A DNA stretch of 64,000 bases from Acuticoccus kalidii (GCF_021556395.1 NZ_JAKGCS010000036.1:496001-560000), one strand, 5' to 3'. Numbered from the stretch's first letter, positions 26,795 through 37,956 are shown. Made by a program: numbers and translations. Notes: a model not told the origin generated them from the letters alone.

Positions 26795-28090
26795 ATGAGT
26801 CTGCGTGACGCGGTCGAGACCCGTCCGTTCTTCGAGCACGTGCTGGCCGAAAGCGATCCGGAAATCGCGCGTGCCGTGGCCCTCGAACTAGAGCGCCAGC
26901 AGAACGACATCGAATTGATCGCCTCGGAGAACATCGTCTCCCGCGCCGTCCTCGACGCGCAGGGCACGGTGCTCACGAACAAGTACGCCGAAGGCTATCC
27001 CGGCAAGCGCTATTATGGCGGCTGCCAGTTCGTCGACATCGCCGAGGAGCTTGCGATCGACCGGCTGACCCGGCTGTTCGGCGTGCCTTATGCCAACGTT
27101 CAGGCCAATTCCGGCAGCCAGGCGAACCAGTCGGTCCTCCTCGCGCTCGCCAAACCGGGCGACACGCTTCTCGGCCTCAGCCTCGATGCCGGCGGCCACC
27201 TCACCCATGGGGCGAAGCCGAACCTGTCGGGCAAGTGGTTCAACGCCGTCGCCTATGGTGTCGATCCCGCGACCGGCCTCATCGATTATGACGAGGTCGC
27301 CCGCCTCGCCGAGGAGCACAAGCCGCGCATCATCATCGCCGGCGGCTCGGCCTATTCGCGCCTCATCGATTTCGCCCGCTTCCGCGAGATCGCCGACAGT
27401 GTCGGCGCGATCTTCCACGTCGACATGGCGCACTTTGCCGGCCTCGTCGCCGGTGGCGCCATCCCGAGCCCGTTCCCGCACGCCCATGTCGTGACCTCGA
27501 CGACCCACAAGACGTTGCGCGGCCCGCGCGGCGGCGTGGTGCTGACCGAGGATGCGGACATCGCGAAGAAGATCAACTCGGCGATCTTCCCCGGCCTCCA
27601 AGGCGGCCCGCTGATGCACGTGATCGCCGCGAAGGCCGTCGCCTTCGGCGAGGCGCTGCAGCCCTCCTTCAAGACCTACGCCCATGCGGTCGTCGAGAAC
27701 GCCAAAGCGTTCGCCGACGCGCTCAAGGGCCACGGCTTCGAGATCGTCTCCGGTGGGACCGACACGCACGTCGCGCTCGTCGACCTCAGGCCGAAGAACG
27801 TGACGGGCCGCGATGTCGAGAAGGCGCTCGGCCTCGCCGGCATCACCTGCAACAAGAACGGTGTGCCGAACGATCCGCAAAAGCCGATGGTGACGTCGGG
27901 CATTCGCGTCGGCACCCCGGCCTGCACCACGCGCGGCTTCGGCGTGAAGGAGTTCCAGGACGTCGCGCAGATGATCGCGACGGTGGTCGATTCCATGGAC
28001 GGTGAGGGCAAGCCGGCGGACGACGTCGTCGCCACGGTGAAGACCGACGCCTATGCGCTCACCGGCCGGTTCCCGATCTACGCCGGGTGA
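26795..28090 (+). CDS. glyA: Serine hydroxymethyltransferase
   Basis: A 431-residue PLP enzyme interconverting serine and glycine with tetrahydrofolate, the main source of one-carbon units. The PLP lysine is Lys239 in STTHKTLRGPRGG. The N-terminal IELIASENIVS and YAEGYPGKRYYGGC motifs are intact. ATG 26795 follows AAGGGAGA; a longer frame from 26600 overlaps the ldtP end without similarity. The stop overlaps the nrdR start by 4 bases (GTGA), giving a glyA-nrdR-ribD operon. Confidence 0.97.
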   Translation: MSLRDAVETRPFFEHVLAESDPEIARAVALELERQQNDIELIASENIVSRAVLDAQGTVLTNKYAEGYPGKRYYGGCQFVDIAEELAIDRLTRLFGVPYANVQANSGSQANQSVLLALAKPGDTLLGLSLDAGGHLTHGAKPNLSGKWFNAVAYGVDPATGLIDYDEVARLAEEHKPRIIIAGGSAYSRLIDFARFREIADSVGAIFHVDMAHFAGLVAGGAIPSPFPHAHVVTSTTHKTLRGPRGGVVLTEDADIAKKINSAIFPGLQGGPLMHVIAAKAVAFGEALQPSFKTYAHAVVENAKAFADALKGHGFEIVSGGTDTHVALVDLRPKNVTGRDVEKALGLAGITCNKNGVPNDPQKPMVTSGIRVGTPACTTRGFGVKEFQDVAQMIATVVDSMDGEGKPADDVVATVKTDAYALTGRFPIYAG

Positions 28091-28605
28091 GGTGCCCTTA
28101 CTGCGCCGCCGAGAACACGCAGGTTAAGGACTCGCGGCCGACCGAAGACGGGGTCGCCATTCGCCGCCGCAGAGGATGTGTCGTCTGCGGCGGCCGCTTC
28201 ACGACGTTCGAGCGCGTGCAACTGCGCGAGCTCGTCGTCGTCAAGCGCTCCGGCAAGCGTGAGATGTTCGATCGCGACAAGCTGCACCGCTCCGTCGCGA
28301 TCGCCACACGCAAGCGTGAGGTGGACGAGGAGGTGATCGATCGCATGATCTCCGGTATCGTGCGCCAACTCGAAAGCGCGGGGGAGAGTGAAGTCACCGC
28401 CGCCCATATCGGCGATCTGGTGATGGATGCCCTCAAGGAAATCGACGATGTCGCCTATGTGCGCTTCGCGTCCGTCTACAAGAATTTCTCCGAGGCACGG
28501 GACTTTGAAGATTTCGTCGCCGAGCTCGCCAAGACCGTGAGCGAGCGGGCCAACCACCACGAGGCGATCGACGACGCCGACGACGAAGGCCGCGCCGAGG
28601 CGTGA
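28087..28605 (+). CDS. nrdR: Transcriptional repressor NrdR
   Basis: A 172-residue regulator of ribonucleotide reductase genes that senses ATP/dATP. It has an N-terminal zinc ribbon with the pairs Cys3/Cys6 (CPYC) and Cys31/Cys34 (CVVC), then an ATP-cone at about 49-139. The start is GTG 28087, overlapping the glyA stop. ribD starts at 28602, overlapping its own stop by 4 bases. The order glyA-nrdR-ribD is common in alphaproteobacteria. Confidence 0.97.
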   Translation: MRCPYCAAENTQVKDSRPTEDGVAIRRRRGCVVCGGRFTTFERVQLRELVVVKRSGKREMFDRDKLHRSVAIATRKREVDEEVIDRMISGIVRQLESAGESEVTAAHIGDLVMDALKEIDDVAYVRFASVYKNFSEARDFEDFVAELAKTVSERANHHEAIDDADDEGRAEA

Positions 28606-29726
28606 GCGCGGCGAGCGATCGGCGTTTCATGACGGCCGCCCTGGCGCTGGGCCGTCAGGGAATCGCGCGCACCTCGCCGAACCCGTCGGTCGGCACGGTG
28701 ATCGTCGCCGACGGGGCGGACGGGCCGGTGATCGTCGGTCTGGCGCGGACCGCCGATGGCGGCCGGCCGCACGCCGAGCCGATCGCGATCGCCGAGGCGG
28801 GCGAGCGGGCGCGTGGGGCGACGATGTACGTGACGCTCGAGCCCTGTTCCCATCATGGCAAGACACCGCCGTGCGCGGATGCTGTGCTGCGCGCCGGCAT
28901 CGCCCGCGTCGTGGTCGCTTGCGAGGATCCGAATCCGCTGGTCGCCGGGGTCGGCATCGCGCGTCTCCGCGAGGCCGGGGTGCGGGTCGATCTCGGCCTT
29001 TGCGCCGAGGAGGCACGGCGTGATCTCGCCGGCCATATCAGCCGCATGACGCGCGGGCGGCCGCACGTGCGCCTCAAGCTCGCCGTCTCTGCCGACGGGG
29101 CGATCGGCCAGCGCGGCGCGGGGCAGATCGCGATCTCCGGCCCCGCCTCGCGCACCCGCGCCCAGATCCTGCGCGCCGAAAGCGACGCGATCGCCGTCGG
29201 CGTCGGCACCGTCCTCGCCGACGATCCGATGCTGACCTGCCGCCTTCCCGGCATGGCGGGCCGCTCGCCCGTCCGCGTCGTCTTCGACAGCGATGCGCGG
29301 ACGCCGGTGACGGCCCGTCTCTTCGCCGATATCGCCACCGTGCCGGTGGTGATCGTCGCGGGCGAGGGGGCGCCGGAGGCACGTCTTTCGGCGCTCTCCG
29401 AGGCCGGCGCCGACATCGTGATGGCGCCGCGCCGGAATGGACGGGTCGATCTCGACGCGGCGCTCGTCGCGCTGGTCGGGCGTGGCCTGACGACGATTTT
29501 GGTCGAGGGTGGGGCGAAGCTTGCCGACGCGCTCGCCGAGGCGGACCGGATCGACGAGGTGTTCTGGATCAGCGCACCGACGCGCGTCGGCGGCGATGGG
29601 ATCCTGCCTTTCGCCGGACGCGGGCCAGCCGGACTTGCGGAGCGCTTCGAAGTGATCCAGGTGGAAGCGGTCGGCGAAGACCGATGGACCCAAATGTGGC
29701 GGCGCGCATGTTCACAGGCATCATAA
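28602..29726 (+). CDS. ribD: Bifunctional riboflavin biosynthesis deaminase/reductase RibD
   Basis: A 374-residue enzyme for the second and third steps of riboflavin synthesis. The N-terminal deaminase has the zinc motif HAEP and PCSHHGKTPPCADA. The C-terminal reductase begins near 145 (RPHVRLKLAVSADG) and ends with the LVEGGAKLADAL stretch. The start is GTG 28602, coupled to nrdR. Its 3' end overlaps ribE by 19 bases. Confidence 0.96.
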   Translation: MSAASDRRFMTAALALGRQGIARTSPNPSVGTVIVADGADGPVIVGLARTADGGRPHAEPIAIAEAGERARGATMYVTLEPCSHHGKTPPCADAVLRAGIARVVVACEDPNPLVAGVGIARLREAGVRVDLGLCAEEARRDLAGHISRMTRGRPHVRLKLAVSADGAIGQRGAGQIAISGPASRTRAQILRAESDAIAVGVGTVLADDPMLTCRLPGMAGRSPVRVVFDSDARTPVTARLFADIATVPVVIVAGEGAPEARLSALSEAGADIVMAPRRNGRVDLDAALVALVGRGLTTILVEGGAKLADALAEADRIDEVFWISAPTRVGGDGILPFAGRGPAGLAERFEVIQVEAVGEDRWTQMWRRACSQAS

Positions 29727-30319
29727 CCGATATCGGCACCCTCGTGGCGAAGACCCCGTTCGGTGACGGCGCGCGCCTCCTGATCGATTGCCAGTATGAC
29801 GCTGCCGGGATCGAGATCGGTGCGTCGATCGCTTGCGCCGGCGTGTGTCTCACCGTCACCGCGCTGGAAGACGGCGGCAACCGCACCCGCTTTGCCGCTG
29901 ATGTCTCCGGCGAGACGATGGAGAAGACCACCGTCGGCTCCTGGGAGATCGGCGACGCGATCAATCTGGAGCGGCCGCTGAAGGCCGGCGACGAGCTCGG
30001 CGGGCACATCGTGTCCGGCCACGTGGACGGCGTCGCGGAGATCGTCGCGCGTGACGATCACGAGGAAATGACGGTGTTCCGTTTCGCCCCGCCGAAAGAG
30101 CTCGTCTCGCTGATCGCCGAGAAGGGCTCCGTCGCCCTCGACGGCACGTCGCTCACCGTGATCGAGGCCGACGATACCTTCACCGTCATGACGATTCCGC
30201 ACACCATGGGTGCGACGACATGGGGGAACCGCAAGGTCGGCGACGTCGTCAATATTGAAGTTGATACGATTGCCCGCTACGTGGCCCGCCTCGTGGCGGT
30301 GAGAGGCGCGGACGCCTGA
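29708..30319 (+). CDS. ribE: Riboflavin synthase, alpha subunit
   Basis: A 203-residue enzyme that dismutates two 6,7-dimethyl-8-ribityllumazines to riboflavin. Two lumazine-binding repeats are visible. The first starts MFTGIITDIG and has the GVCLTV core, and the second starts near GGHIVSGHVDG with the DGTSLTV core. ATG 29708 is the family start. It lies inside the ribD end, so translation is coupled. ribH follows after 60 bases. Confidence 0.96.
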   Translation: MFTGIITDIGTLVAKTPFGDGARLLIDCQYDAAGIEIGASIACAGVCLTVTALEDGGNRTRFAADVSGETMEKTTVGSWEIGDAINLERPLKAGDELGGHIVSGHVDGVAEIVARDDHEEMTVFRFAPPKELVSLIAEKGSVALDGTSLTVIEADDTFTVMTIPHTMGATTWGNRKVGDVVNIEVDTIARYVARLVAVRGADA

Positions 30320-30379
30320 GACCCGTTTCGACTGCCGGATCGATCCGGTATGTTCCGACATCATTTGAGGAAAAGCCGA

Positions 30380-30826
30380 ATGGCCGCACGCGCGCTCATC
30401 GTGGAAGCCCGCTTCTACACCGACATCGCCGACATGCTCCTGGCAGGGGCGACGGCGGAATTGAAGAAGAAGCACTTCAATGTCGAGACGCTGTCCGTGC
30501 CCGGTGTCCTCGAGATCCCCGTGGCGCTGACGATGGCGGTCGACGCGGCGCGCCGGCGCGATCACACCTTCTATGACCTCTTCGTGGTTCTGGGCACCGT
30601 CATCCGCGGCGAGACCGGCCATTATGACGTCGTCGCGGGCGAGGGGAATCGCGCCGTGATGGATCTCGCGGTGAGCCAGCGTCTCGCGCTCGGCAACGGC
30701 ATCCTGACCGTGGAGAATGGCGAGCAGGCGCGCGAGCGGGCCGACCCGAACCGGAAGAACAAGGGAGGGGATGCGGCGGCGGCGGCGATCGCTCTCTTCA
30801 ACCTGCGCGCCACGCTCAACCAATGA
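30380..30826 (+). CDS. ribH: 6,7-dimethyl-8-ribityllumazine synthase
   Basis: A 148-residue lumazine synthase that joins the pyrimidinedione and butanone phosphate. The motifs VPGVLEIPVAL and GTVIRGETGHYDVV are present, with the catalytic His in GHYD. TTGAGGA upstream supports ATG 30380 rather than an upstream ATG at 30350. Its stop overlaps nusB by 4 bases, the common ribH-nusB link. Confidence 0.96.
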   Translation: MAARALIVEARFYTDIADMLLAGATAELKKKHFNVETLSVPGVLEIPVALTMAVDAARRRDHTFYDLFVVLGTVIRGETGHYDVVAGEGNRAVMDLAVSQRLALGNGILTVENGEQARERADPNRKNKGGDAAAAAIALFNLRATLNQ

Positions 30827-31332
30827 GTCCGCCTATGAAATCCGGTCGCGCCAAACCTGCCAACAAACGTGCCGTGGCGCGTCTCGCGGCCGTCCAGGCC
30901 CTCTATCAGATGGATGTCACGGGCTCCGGTGCGCGCGACATCGTCAAGGAATTCGAGCTTTTCCGCCTGACCCAGGAGATGGAAGGCCAGACGCTGCGCG
31001 CCGTCGACATGAACTGGTTCGACGGCATCGTCACCGGCGTCGTCACCCATCAGCGCGACGTCGACCGTCTGATCGACGACGCGCTCAAAGAGGGCTGGCC
31101 CCTGCGCCGGATCGACCTCACGCTGCGCGCCGTGCTGCGCGCCGGGGTGTTCGAGCTGATCCACCGCGAGGAGGTGCCGGTCCGCGTCGTGATCTCCGAA
31201 TATGTCGAGGTCGCGAAGGCGTTCTTCGGCGAGGACGAGCCGCGCCTTGTGAACGGCGTGCTCGACCGGATCGCCCGCGTGGTCCGGCGCAAGGAGTTCG
31301 CCGGCGAGGCGGATGCCCGCCGTGACGGCTGA
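30823..31332 (+). CDS. nusB: Transcription antitermination factor NusB
   Basis: A 169-residue all-helical RNA-binding factor that, with NusE, assembles on boxA for rRNA antitermination. Typical segments are ARLAAVQALYQMD near the N-terminus and RVVISEYVEVAKAFF near the C-terminus. It starts at ATG 30823 overlapping ribH; an internal ATG at 30835 is an alternative start. thiL follows 26 bases later. Confidence 0.95.
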   Translation: MSPPMKSGRAKPANKRAVARLAAVQALYQMDVTGSGARDIVKEFELFRLTQEMEGQTLRAVDMNWFDGIVTGVVTHQRDVDRLIDDALKEGWPLRRIDLTLRAVLRAGVFELIHREEVPVRVVISEYVEVAKAFFGEDEPRLVNGVLDRIARVVRRKEFAGEADARRDG

Positions 31333-31358
31333 GACGCGACCCGGCGCCGTCTGAGCCC

Positions 31359-32330
31359 ATGGCGATGGACGAAGACGCGCTGATCGCGAACCTCTTCGCG
31401 CCGCTCGCGACCGATGCCGGCGCCGACGCGCTCGGCGACGATGCGGCGACGTTCGCCGCCGGCGAGGGCGATATCGTCGTCACCTGCGACGCGCTCGCCG
31501 CCGGCGTGCACTTCTTCCCCGACGATCCGCCGGGCGCGATCGCCGCGAAGGCGCTGCGCGTCAACCTCTCCGATCTCGCGGCGAAGGGCGCGGCGCCGTT
31601 CGGCTATCTCCTCGTCCTCGCTCTCGGGACCGGGTGGACGCCCGACTGGGCGCGCGCCTTCGCGGACGGGCTCGCCGCCGATCAGCGCCGCTATGGCCTC
31701 ACGCTTCTCGGCGGGGACACGTTGCGCGCGGCGGGCGGCACCACGGTCGCCGTGACCGCGTTCGGCCGCGTGCCGTCCGGCAAGGTCGTGCGCCGCCGCA
31801 ATGCCGCGATCGGCGACGTCGTCACCGTGACGGGAACGATCGGCGATTCCGCGCTCGGCCTCGCCTGCCGGCTCGGGCGCGGCCCGCACGGGCTCGGCGC
31901 GGCCGATCGCGCGGCGCTCGAAGCGGCGTATCTGTGGCCCGATCCGCCCGTCGCCGGATGGCGCGCCGTGCTCGGCCATGCCCATGCCTCGATGGATGTC
32001 TCGGACGGGCTCGTCGGCGATCTCGCGAAGCTGTGCGGCGTCGCCGGGGTCGGCGCGCGGCTCGCGGTGGAGCGCGTGCCGCTTTCCGCCGCCGCGAAGG
32101 CGGCCGTCGCGGCGGATCCCAAGGCGCTCGACACAGCACTCACCGGCGGGGACGACTACCAGATCCTCGCGACGCTGCCCCCGGCCGCCATCGCACCCTA
32201 TCGCGCGGCCTTGGCGGCGGAGGGGATCGCGGTGGCCGAAATCGGGACGATCGTCGAAGGCGAGGGCGTGGTGCTCGAACGGGACGGGGCGCCGATCAAG
32301 CTCGCCGACGGCCGCTTCCAGCATTTCTGA
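31359..32330 (+). CDS. thiL: Thiamine-monophosphate kinase
   Basis: A 323-residue kinase of the PurM/ThiL superfamily that makes thiamine diphosphate. The N-terminal GDDAA metal-binding motif (26-30) is present, with the second acidic loop DALAAGVHF, GGDT in the centre and SDGLVGDL in the C-terminal domain. It continues the rib-nus operon. The gap to the next gene is 197 bases. Confidence 0.95.
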   Translation: MAMDEDALIANLFAPLATDAGADALGDDAATFAAGEGDIVVTCDALAAGVHFFPDDPPGAIAAKALRVNLSDLAAKGAAPFGYLLVLALGTGWTPDWARAFADGLAADQRRYGLTLLGGDTLRAAGGTTVAVTAFGRVPSGKVVRRRNAAIGDVVTVTGTIGDSALGLACRLGRGPHGLGAADRAALEAAYLWPDPPVAGWRAVLGHAHASMDVSDGLVGDLAKLCGVAGVGARLAVERVPLSAAAKAAVAADPKALDTALTGGDDYQILATLPPAAIAPYRAALAAEGIAVAEIGTIVEGEGVVLERDGAPIKLADGRFQHF

Positions 32331-32527
32331 CGCGGCGTCACCGGGCTGATGCCGCGGGGGAGGCGGGGCAATCCTCCCACCGTGTGAACGCGCCGGCCCT
32401 CTTGCCGGTCTTCTTGCCGCCCGTCTCGCCGGCCGTTCGCTGGGCGACTGGCATCTCTGAGCGGGCTGCATGTCAATCTGACGCATCTTGGCTGGCGGAG
32501 AACCGGCTGCGGCGTTATGAGCGTCTC
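32331..32527. other. Gap between thiL and MFS transporter
   Basis: A 197-base GC-rich region without a supported gene. An upstream in-frame extension of the transporter frame exists but has no family similarity and overlaps thiL in another frame. A promoter for the transporter probably lies here, but no boxes were identified with confidence. Confidence 0.4.
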
Positions 32528-33748
32528 ATGTCCGCGCACAATGACCGTCTCGCCCGGCGCAATGCCTTCGTCCTCGCCCTCGCCCAAGCGATGGGCGGCT
32601 CGCTCATGTCGATCACCATCTCGATCGGCGGGCTCGTCGGCGTCTATCTCCTGTCCTCGACGGGGGAGCTCGCGACCTTGCCGGTCTCGATGATGATCAT
32701 CGGAACCGCCTGCGGCACGATCCCGGCGGCGCTCATTCTCGGCCGGCTCGGCCGCCGGCCGGGCTTCATGCTCGGCGCGATGCTGGCGGGCACCGGCGGT
32801 ATCATCGCCTTCACCGCGATCCATCTGACGAGCTTCCCGCTCTTTTGCGTCGGCACCTTCATCGGCGGTCTCTCGGCCGCCTTCGTGCAGCAATATCGCT
32901 TCGCCGCCGCGGAGGGGGCGAGTGATACGTTCCGCCCGAAGGCGATCTCCTTCGTGTTGGCGGGCGGCATGTTCGCCGGCGTGATCGGCCCCCAGACGGT
33001 GATCGCGACCAAGGATCTCTTCGCCCCGGTCGCCTTCGCCGGATCCTATTTCGCCCAGGCCATCCTCGCGATCGTCACGATCGGCATCCTGCTTTTCTAC
33101 AAGCCCGTCACCGCCACCGGTCCGATCCGGCAAAAGAGCGTCGCGGACGGCGGACGGCCGCTGCGCGTGATCCTCACGCAGCCGAAGATCATGCTCGCGA
33201 TCCTGTGCGGCGTCGTCTCCTATTCGGTGATGAGCCTCGTGATGACGGCGGCGCCGCTCGCGATGCTCGATTGCGGCTTCTCGACGGCCGACGCGGCGAC
33301 CGGCATTCAGTGGCACATCATCTCGATGTTCGGTCCGAGCTTCTTCACGGGCACCATCATCAGCCGCTTCGGCGCGGAGCGGGTGACGGCGGTGGGGCTC
33401 GTCCTCCTCGCGCTGGCGGGCACGTCCTCGCTGCTCGGCATCACGCTCGGCCACTTCTACACGACGCTGATCCTCTTGGGCCTCGGCTGGAATTTCGGTT
33501 TCATCGGCGGCACGACGATGCTGACCGCGGCGCAGCGCCCGGAAGAACGGGCCCGCACGCAGGCGGCGAACGATTTCATCGTGTTCGGCTCCGTTGCCAT
33601 CGCCTCCCTGTCGTCCGGCGTTTTGTTTTCGACGGTCGGCTGGGCCAGCATCAATTGGGCGCTGTTGCCTCTCGTCGCCGTTCCTCTTGCATTCATCCTC
33701 CTCCAATCCGTCTCCCGCACGCAATCGCAGCAAGATCGGCTCGCTTGA
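32528..33748 (+). CDS. Major facilitator superfamily transporter
   Basis: A 406-residue membrane protein with about 12 hydrophobic segments. It resembles the uncharacterised MFS group with an RLGRRPGFMLG loop between helices 2 and 3, the place of the family's signature. A second basic loop lies in the middle (KSVADGGRPLRVIL) between the two six-helix halves. The substrate cannot be predicted. It sits alone between thiL and hppA and does not look like part of either pathway. ATG 32528 gives a normal short cytosolic N-terminus. Confidence 0.88.
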   Translation: MSAHNDRLARRNAFVLALAQAMGGSLMSITISIGGLVGVYLLSSTGELATLPVSMMIIGTACGTIPAALILGRLGRRPGFMLGAMLAGTGGIIAFTAIHLTSFPLFCVGTFIGGLSAAFVQQYRFAAAEGASDTFRPKAISFVLAGGMFAGVIGPQTVIATKDLFAPVAFAGSYFAQAILAIVTIGILLFYKPVTATGPIRQKSVADGGRPLRVILTQPKIMLAILCGVVSYSVMSLVMTAAPLAMLDCGFSTADAATGIQWHIISMFGPSFFTGTIISRFGAERVTAVGLVLLALAGTSSLLGITLGHFYTTLILLGLGWNFGFIGGTTMLTAAQRPEERARTQAANDFIVFGSVAIASLSSGVLFSTVGWASINWALLPLVAVPLAFILLQSVSRTQSQQDRLA

Positions 33749-33850
33749 CGTCACCCGATACCGCGGGCACAGATTCTGCACCGCAATAAATGCGGGCACA
33801 AAAGACAAAGGCGGATGCCGCAATATCAACTGCGGCACTGGAGGAAATGC

Positions 33851-36001
<2,151 letters not shown>

Positions 36002-36069
36002 TCCGTGCGGCGGCGGCCCATCGTGGCCGCCGCCTCGCGACCCCGCCAGCAAACAACCGATCCGGCACG

Positions 36070-36103
36070 AAAAAAGCGCTCGGGGCTCGGCCCCGGGCGC
36101 TTC
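36070..36103. terminator. Terminator between convergent hppA and RTX gene 1
   Basis: An 11-bp stem (36076-36086 with 36090-36100, one G-U) closes on TCG. The A-run at 36070-36075 gives a U-tract on the minus strand, ending the RTX transcript. On the plus strand the following TTCGTGTTTT is a weaker tail for hppA. Confidence 0.85.
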
Positions 36104-36199
36104 GTGTTTTCGTCGTCTCGTGTTCTCGTCGTAGGCGCATCGTGCGCCGGATCGCCGACCCCTTCGGTTCGTCCGCCGGAGCGCCGGCTGATAGAGGGG

Positions 36200-36739
36200 T
36201 CAGAGGTAATCGATGCCGTTATCGTCGGCGATGCCCTTGACGGTCTCTTCGTCGAGACCCGCGAAGACGACCGAATAAAGCCCCGTATAGCTGAGGATGG
36301 TGCCGATATCGGTTCCGACGATGATGGCCGGGAGTTCCAGTTCGATCTGGGTAAAGCCGAGATCGATCACCTCGGCGACGTTGAGCTGAACGTCGAGCGT
36401 GTCCTCTTCCGGGTCGAAGTCGAAGATCGTGTCGACCTCGAGAAGGGGATCTTCCTCATAATCGAAATCGAGGACGAACGTGTCCGCGCCGGCGCCACCC
36501 ATCAGGAAGTCGTTGCCACGGCCGCCGTCGATCAGGTCGTCTCCGACGCCGCCGGAGAGGAAGTCCGTCCCCGTGCCGCCATACAGCGCGTCGTTGCCGA
36601 AACCACCGAAGGCAATGTCGTTGCCGCCGCCCATGTTCATGACGTCATCGCCACCGAGATCGATGACGATATCGTTCTCATCGCCAAAATCGAGCGTGTC
36701 GGATCCGAAGCCCGAGAAAATTCCGAAGAAGAGTTCCAT
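36200..36739 (-). CDS. Small RTX-type Ca2+-binding repeat protein 1
   Basis: A 179-residue protein with about six tandem nonapeptides of RTX type (GGxGNDxxx, roughly residues 37-90), which fold as Ca2+-loaded beta-rolls. The rest is acidic. The N-terminus (MELFFGIFSGFGSDT) and the segment SYTGLYSVVFAGL near the end are shared with the second RTX gene. RTX proteins are usually exported by type I secretion through a C-terminal signal, but no exporter is in the window. I chose ATG 36739 since the predicted promoter lies at 36794-36823 and the longer TTG start at 36793 would lie upstream of its transcript. Confidence 0.85.
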   Translation of the reverse strand: MELFFGIFSGFGSDTLDFGDENDIVIDLGGDDVMNMGGGNDIAFGGFGNDALYGGTGTDFLSGGVGDDLIDGGRGNDFLMGGAGADTFVLDFDYEEDPLLEVDTIFDFDPEEDTLDVQLNVAEVIDLGFTQIELELPAIIVGTDIGTILSYTGLYSVVFAGLDEETVKGIADDNGIDYL

Positions 36740-36793
36740 CGATTTGTCCTTATCGTATTGTTTTTGAGGATCACGCCCGAAAGACAGAAGCAA

Positions 36794-36823
36794 AGTATAA
36801 AAGAACGATCCGAGAGGTGTCCA
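36794..36823 (-). promoter_or_regulatory. Predicted sigma-70-type promoter of RTX gene 1
   Basis: On the minus strand, TGGACA (36823-36818, 5 of 6 to TTGACA) and TATACT (36799-36794, 5 of 6 to TATAAT) are separated by 18 bases. The start codon is about 55 bases downstream, with AAGGACA as ribosome-binding site. Confidence 0.55.
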
Positions 36824-37062
36824 GGATTGGAAGCTCAGGGGGGCGGCCGAGTGGTGAAATAATGATGTTGCTTAGGGGCTGCCCATAGATCTTTAGGCAA
36901 AAGCTAAGGCGTACCCTTTCAACCGCTCGACATGCATCGACCGTGACCGGCCGAACGGGGTGTGGACGCGAATCGCCTCGCGCAGCCGCCGCCTTCAAGC
37001 CGCGAGCGTCGGCGCATCTCGGCGCGCGCCGATCGGCCATCTCGCCGCCGGTCCGTGGGGCA

Positions 37063-37093
37063 TAAAAAAACGCCCGAGCGGATGGCTCGGACG
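37063..37093 (-). terminator. Intrinsic terminator of RTX gene 2
   Basis: On the minus strand, CGTCCGAGC and GCTCGGGCG form a 9-bp stem with one mismatch (37093-37085 with 37079-37071) around a 5-base loop. Seven T follow (37070-37064). It lies 55 bases past the stop codon. Confidence 0.88.
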
Positions 37094-37147
37094 CATTTAT
37101 ATCGGGCCGATCGATGCCGCACGGCGACAGCGCCGCGCGTTTCGCAA

Positions 37148-37810
37148 TCAGGTGAAGAACTCGGTGCCGGTGCCGAAGGAGCCTTGCGGGAGGCCCTGCA
37201 AGTCGGCGGTTTCCAAGCCATTGAATATGACCGTGTAGAGGTTCGTGTAGCTGACCGCGGCGCCGTCCTCGGTGTCGACGATGACGTAGTTGAGGTCGGT
37301 GTCGACGGCGATCGAGTCCTTGTTCGGGTTGAAGTCGGTGATCGTGTCGATGTCGCCGAAGCGGGTGGCGTCATTGCCGACGAAGAAACTGTCGGAACCA
37401 CGGCCGCCGGTCATCATGTCGGAGCCGAGGCCGCCGATAATCTCGTCGTCGCCGAGGCCGCCGAGGAGGACGTCCTCGCCGCCACCACCGTCGAGGGAGT
37501 CGTTGCCGAAGCCGCCGAGGAGGAAGTCGTTGCCGTCGCCACCGTCGAGGGAGTCGTCGCCGAAGCCGCCGCGGACGACGTCATCGCCGGCGCCACCATC
37601 GATGGAGTCATTGCCGAAGCCGCCACGGAGGGCGTCATTGCCGTCGCCACCGTTGATGAGATCGTCGCCGATACCACCGAAGACGGAATCGTCTCCGCCG
37701 CCCGAGCTGATCGAATCGTCGCCCGCAAGGTCAATCACGAGGTTATCGTCATCCCCCAGAACGATGGTGTCGTTTGCAATTCCTGCGAAAATACCGAGAA
37801 AAAGATTCAT
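37148..37810 (-). CDS. Small RTX-type Ca2+-binding repeat protein 2
   Basis: A 220-residue protein with about twelve consecutive RTX nonapeptides (GFGNDSLDG-like, roughly residues 37-145), twice as many as its neighbour. The N-terminus MNLFLGIFAGIANDT and the C-terminal SYTNLYTVIFNGL match the first RTX protein, so the two are paralogues. There is no classical signal peptide. No hydrolase, adhesin or other catalytic domain accompanies the repeats. The function is unknown; Ca2+-dependent folding outside the cell is inferred from the family. TAAGG lies upstream of the ATG. Confidence 0.87.
   Translation of the reverse strand: MNLFLGIFAGIANDTIVLGDDDNLVIDLAGDDSISSGGGDDSVFGGIGDDLINGGDGNDALRGGFGNDSIDGGAGDDVVRGGFGDDSLDGGDGNDFLLGGFGNDSLDGGGGEDVLLGGLGDDEIIGGLGSDMMTGGRGSDSFFVGNDATRFGDIDTITDFNPNKDSIAVDTDLNYVIVDTEDGAAVSYTNLYTVIFNGLETADLQGLPQGSFGTGTEFFT
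37487..37648. repeat. 54-bp tandem DNA repeat inside RTX gene 2
   Basis: Three near-identical units begin at 37487, 37541 and 37595 with ACCGTCGAGGGAGTC or close variants. Each unit equals two nonapeptides. The first two are almost identical, which points to recent duplication. Confidence 0.85.
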
Positions 37811-37956
37811 GGATTTAGCCTTAATCGTTGGTGCTGTTCGCGCAGCACTCGAACTAGACCTAGCACATCCAAATCAATTTCAAGCTTACAATGGCGCAAC
37901 CAAGGGCGATGGCCCGCGCGCTATTGTGAAACATAGCGCGACGTTCGGGGCGGCCG

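Larger units (their letters stand above)
36740..37147. other. 408-base gap between the two RTX genes
   Basis: The right end holds the RTX gene 2 terminator and the left end the RTX gene 1 promoter (both listed). The middle has no supported gene. It contains an AT-rich patch near 36860-36910. Confidence 0.6.

Noticed and set aside
37148..37810. Regular direct repeats resembling a CRISPR array
   Set aside because: The repeats lie in one open frame and encode RTX nonapeptides; there are no unique spacers of constant length and no cas genes.
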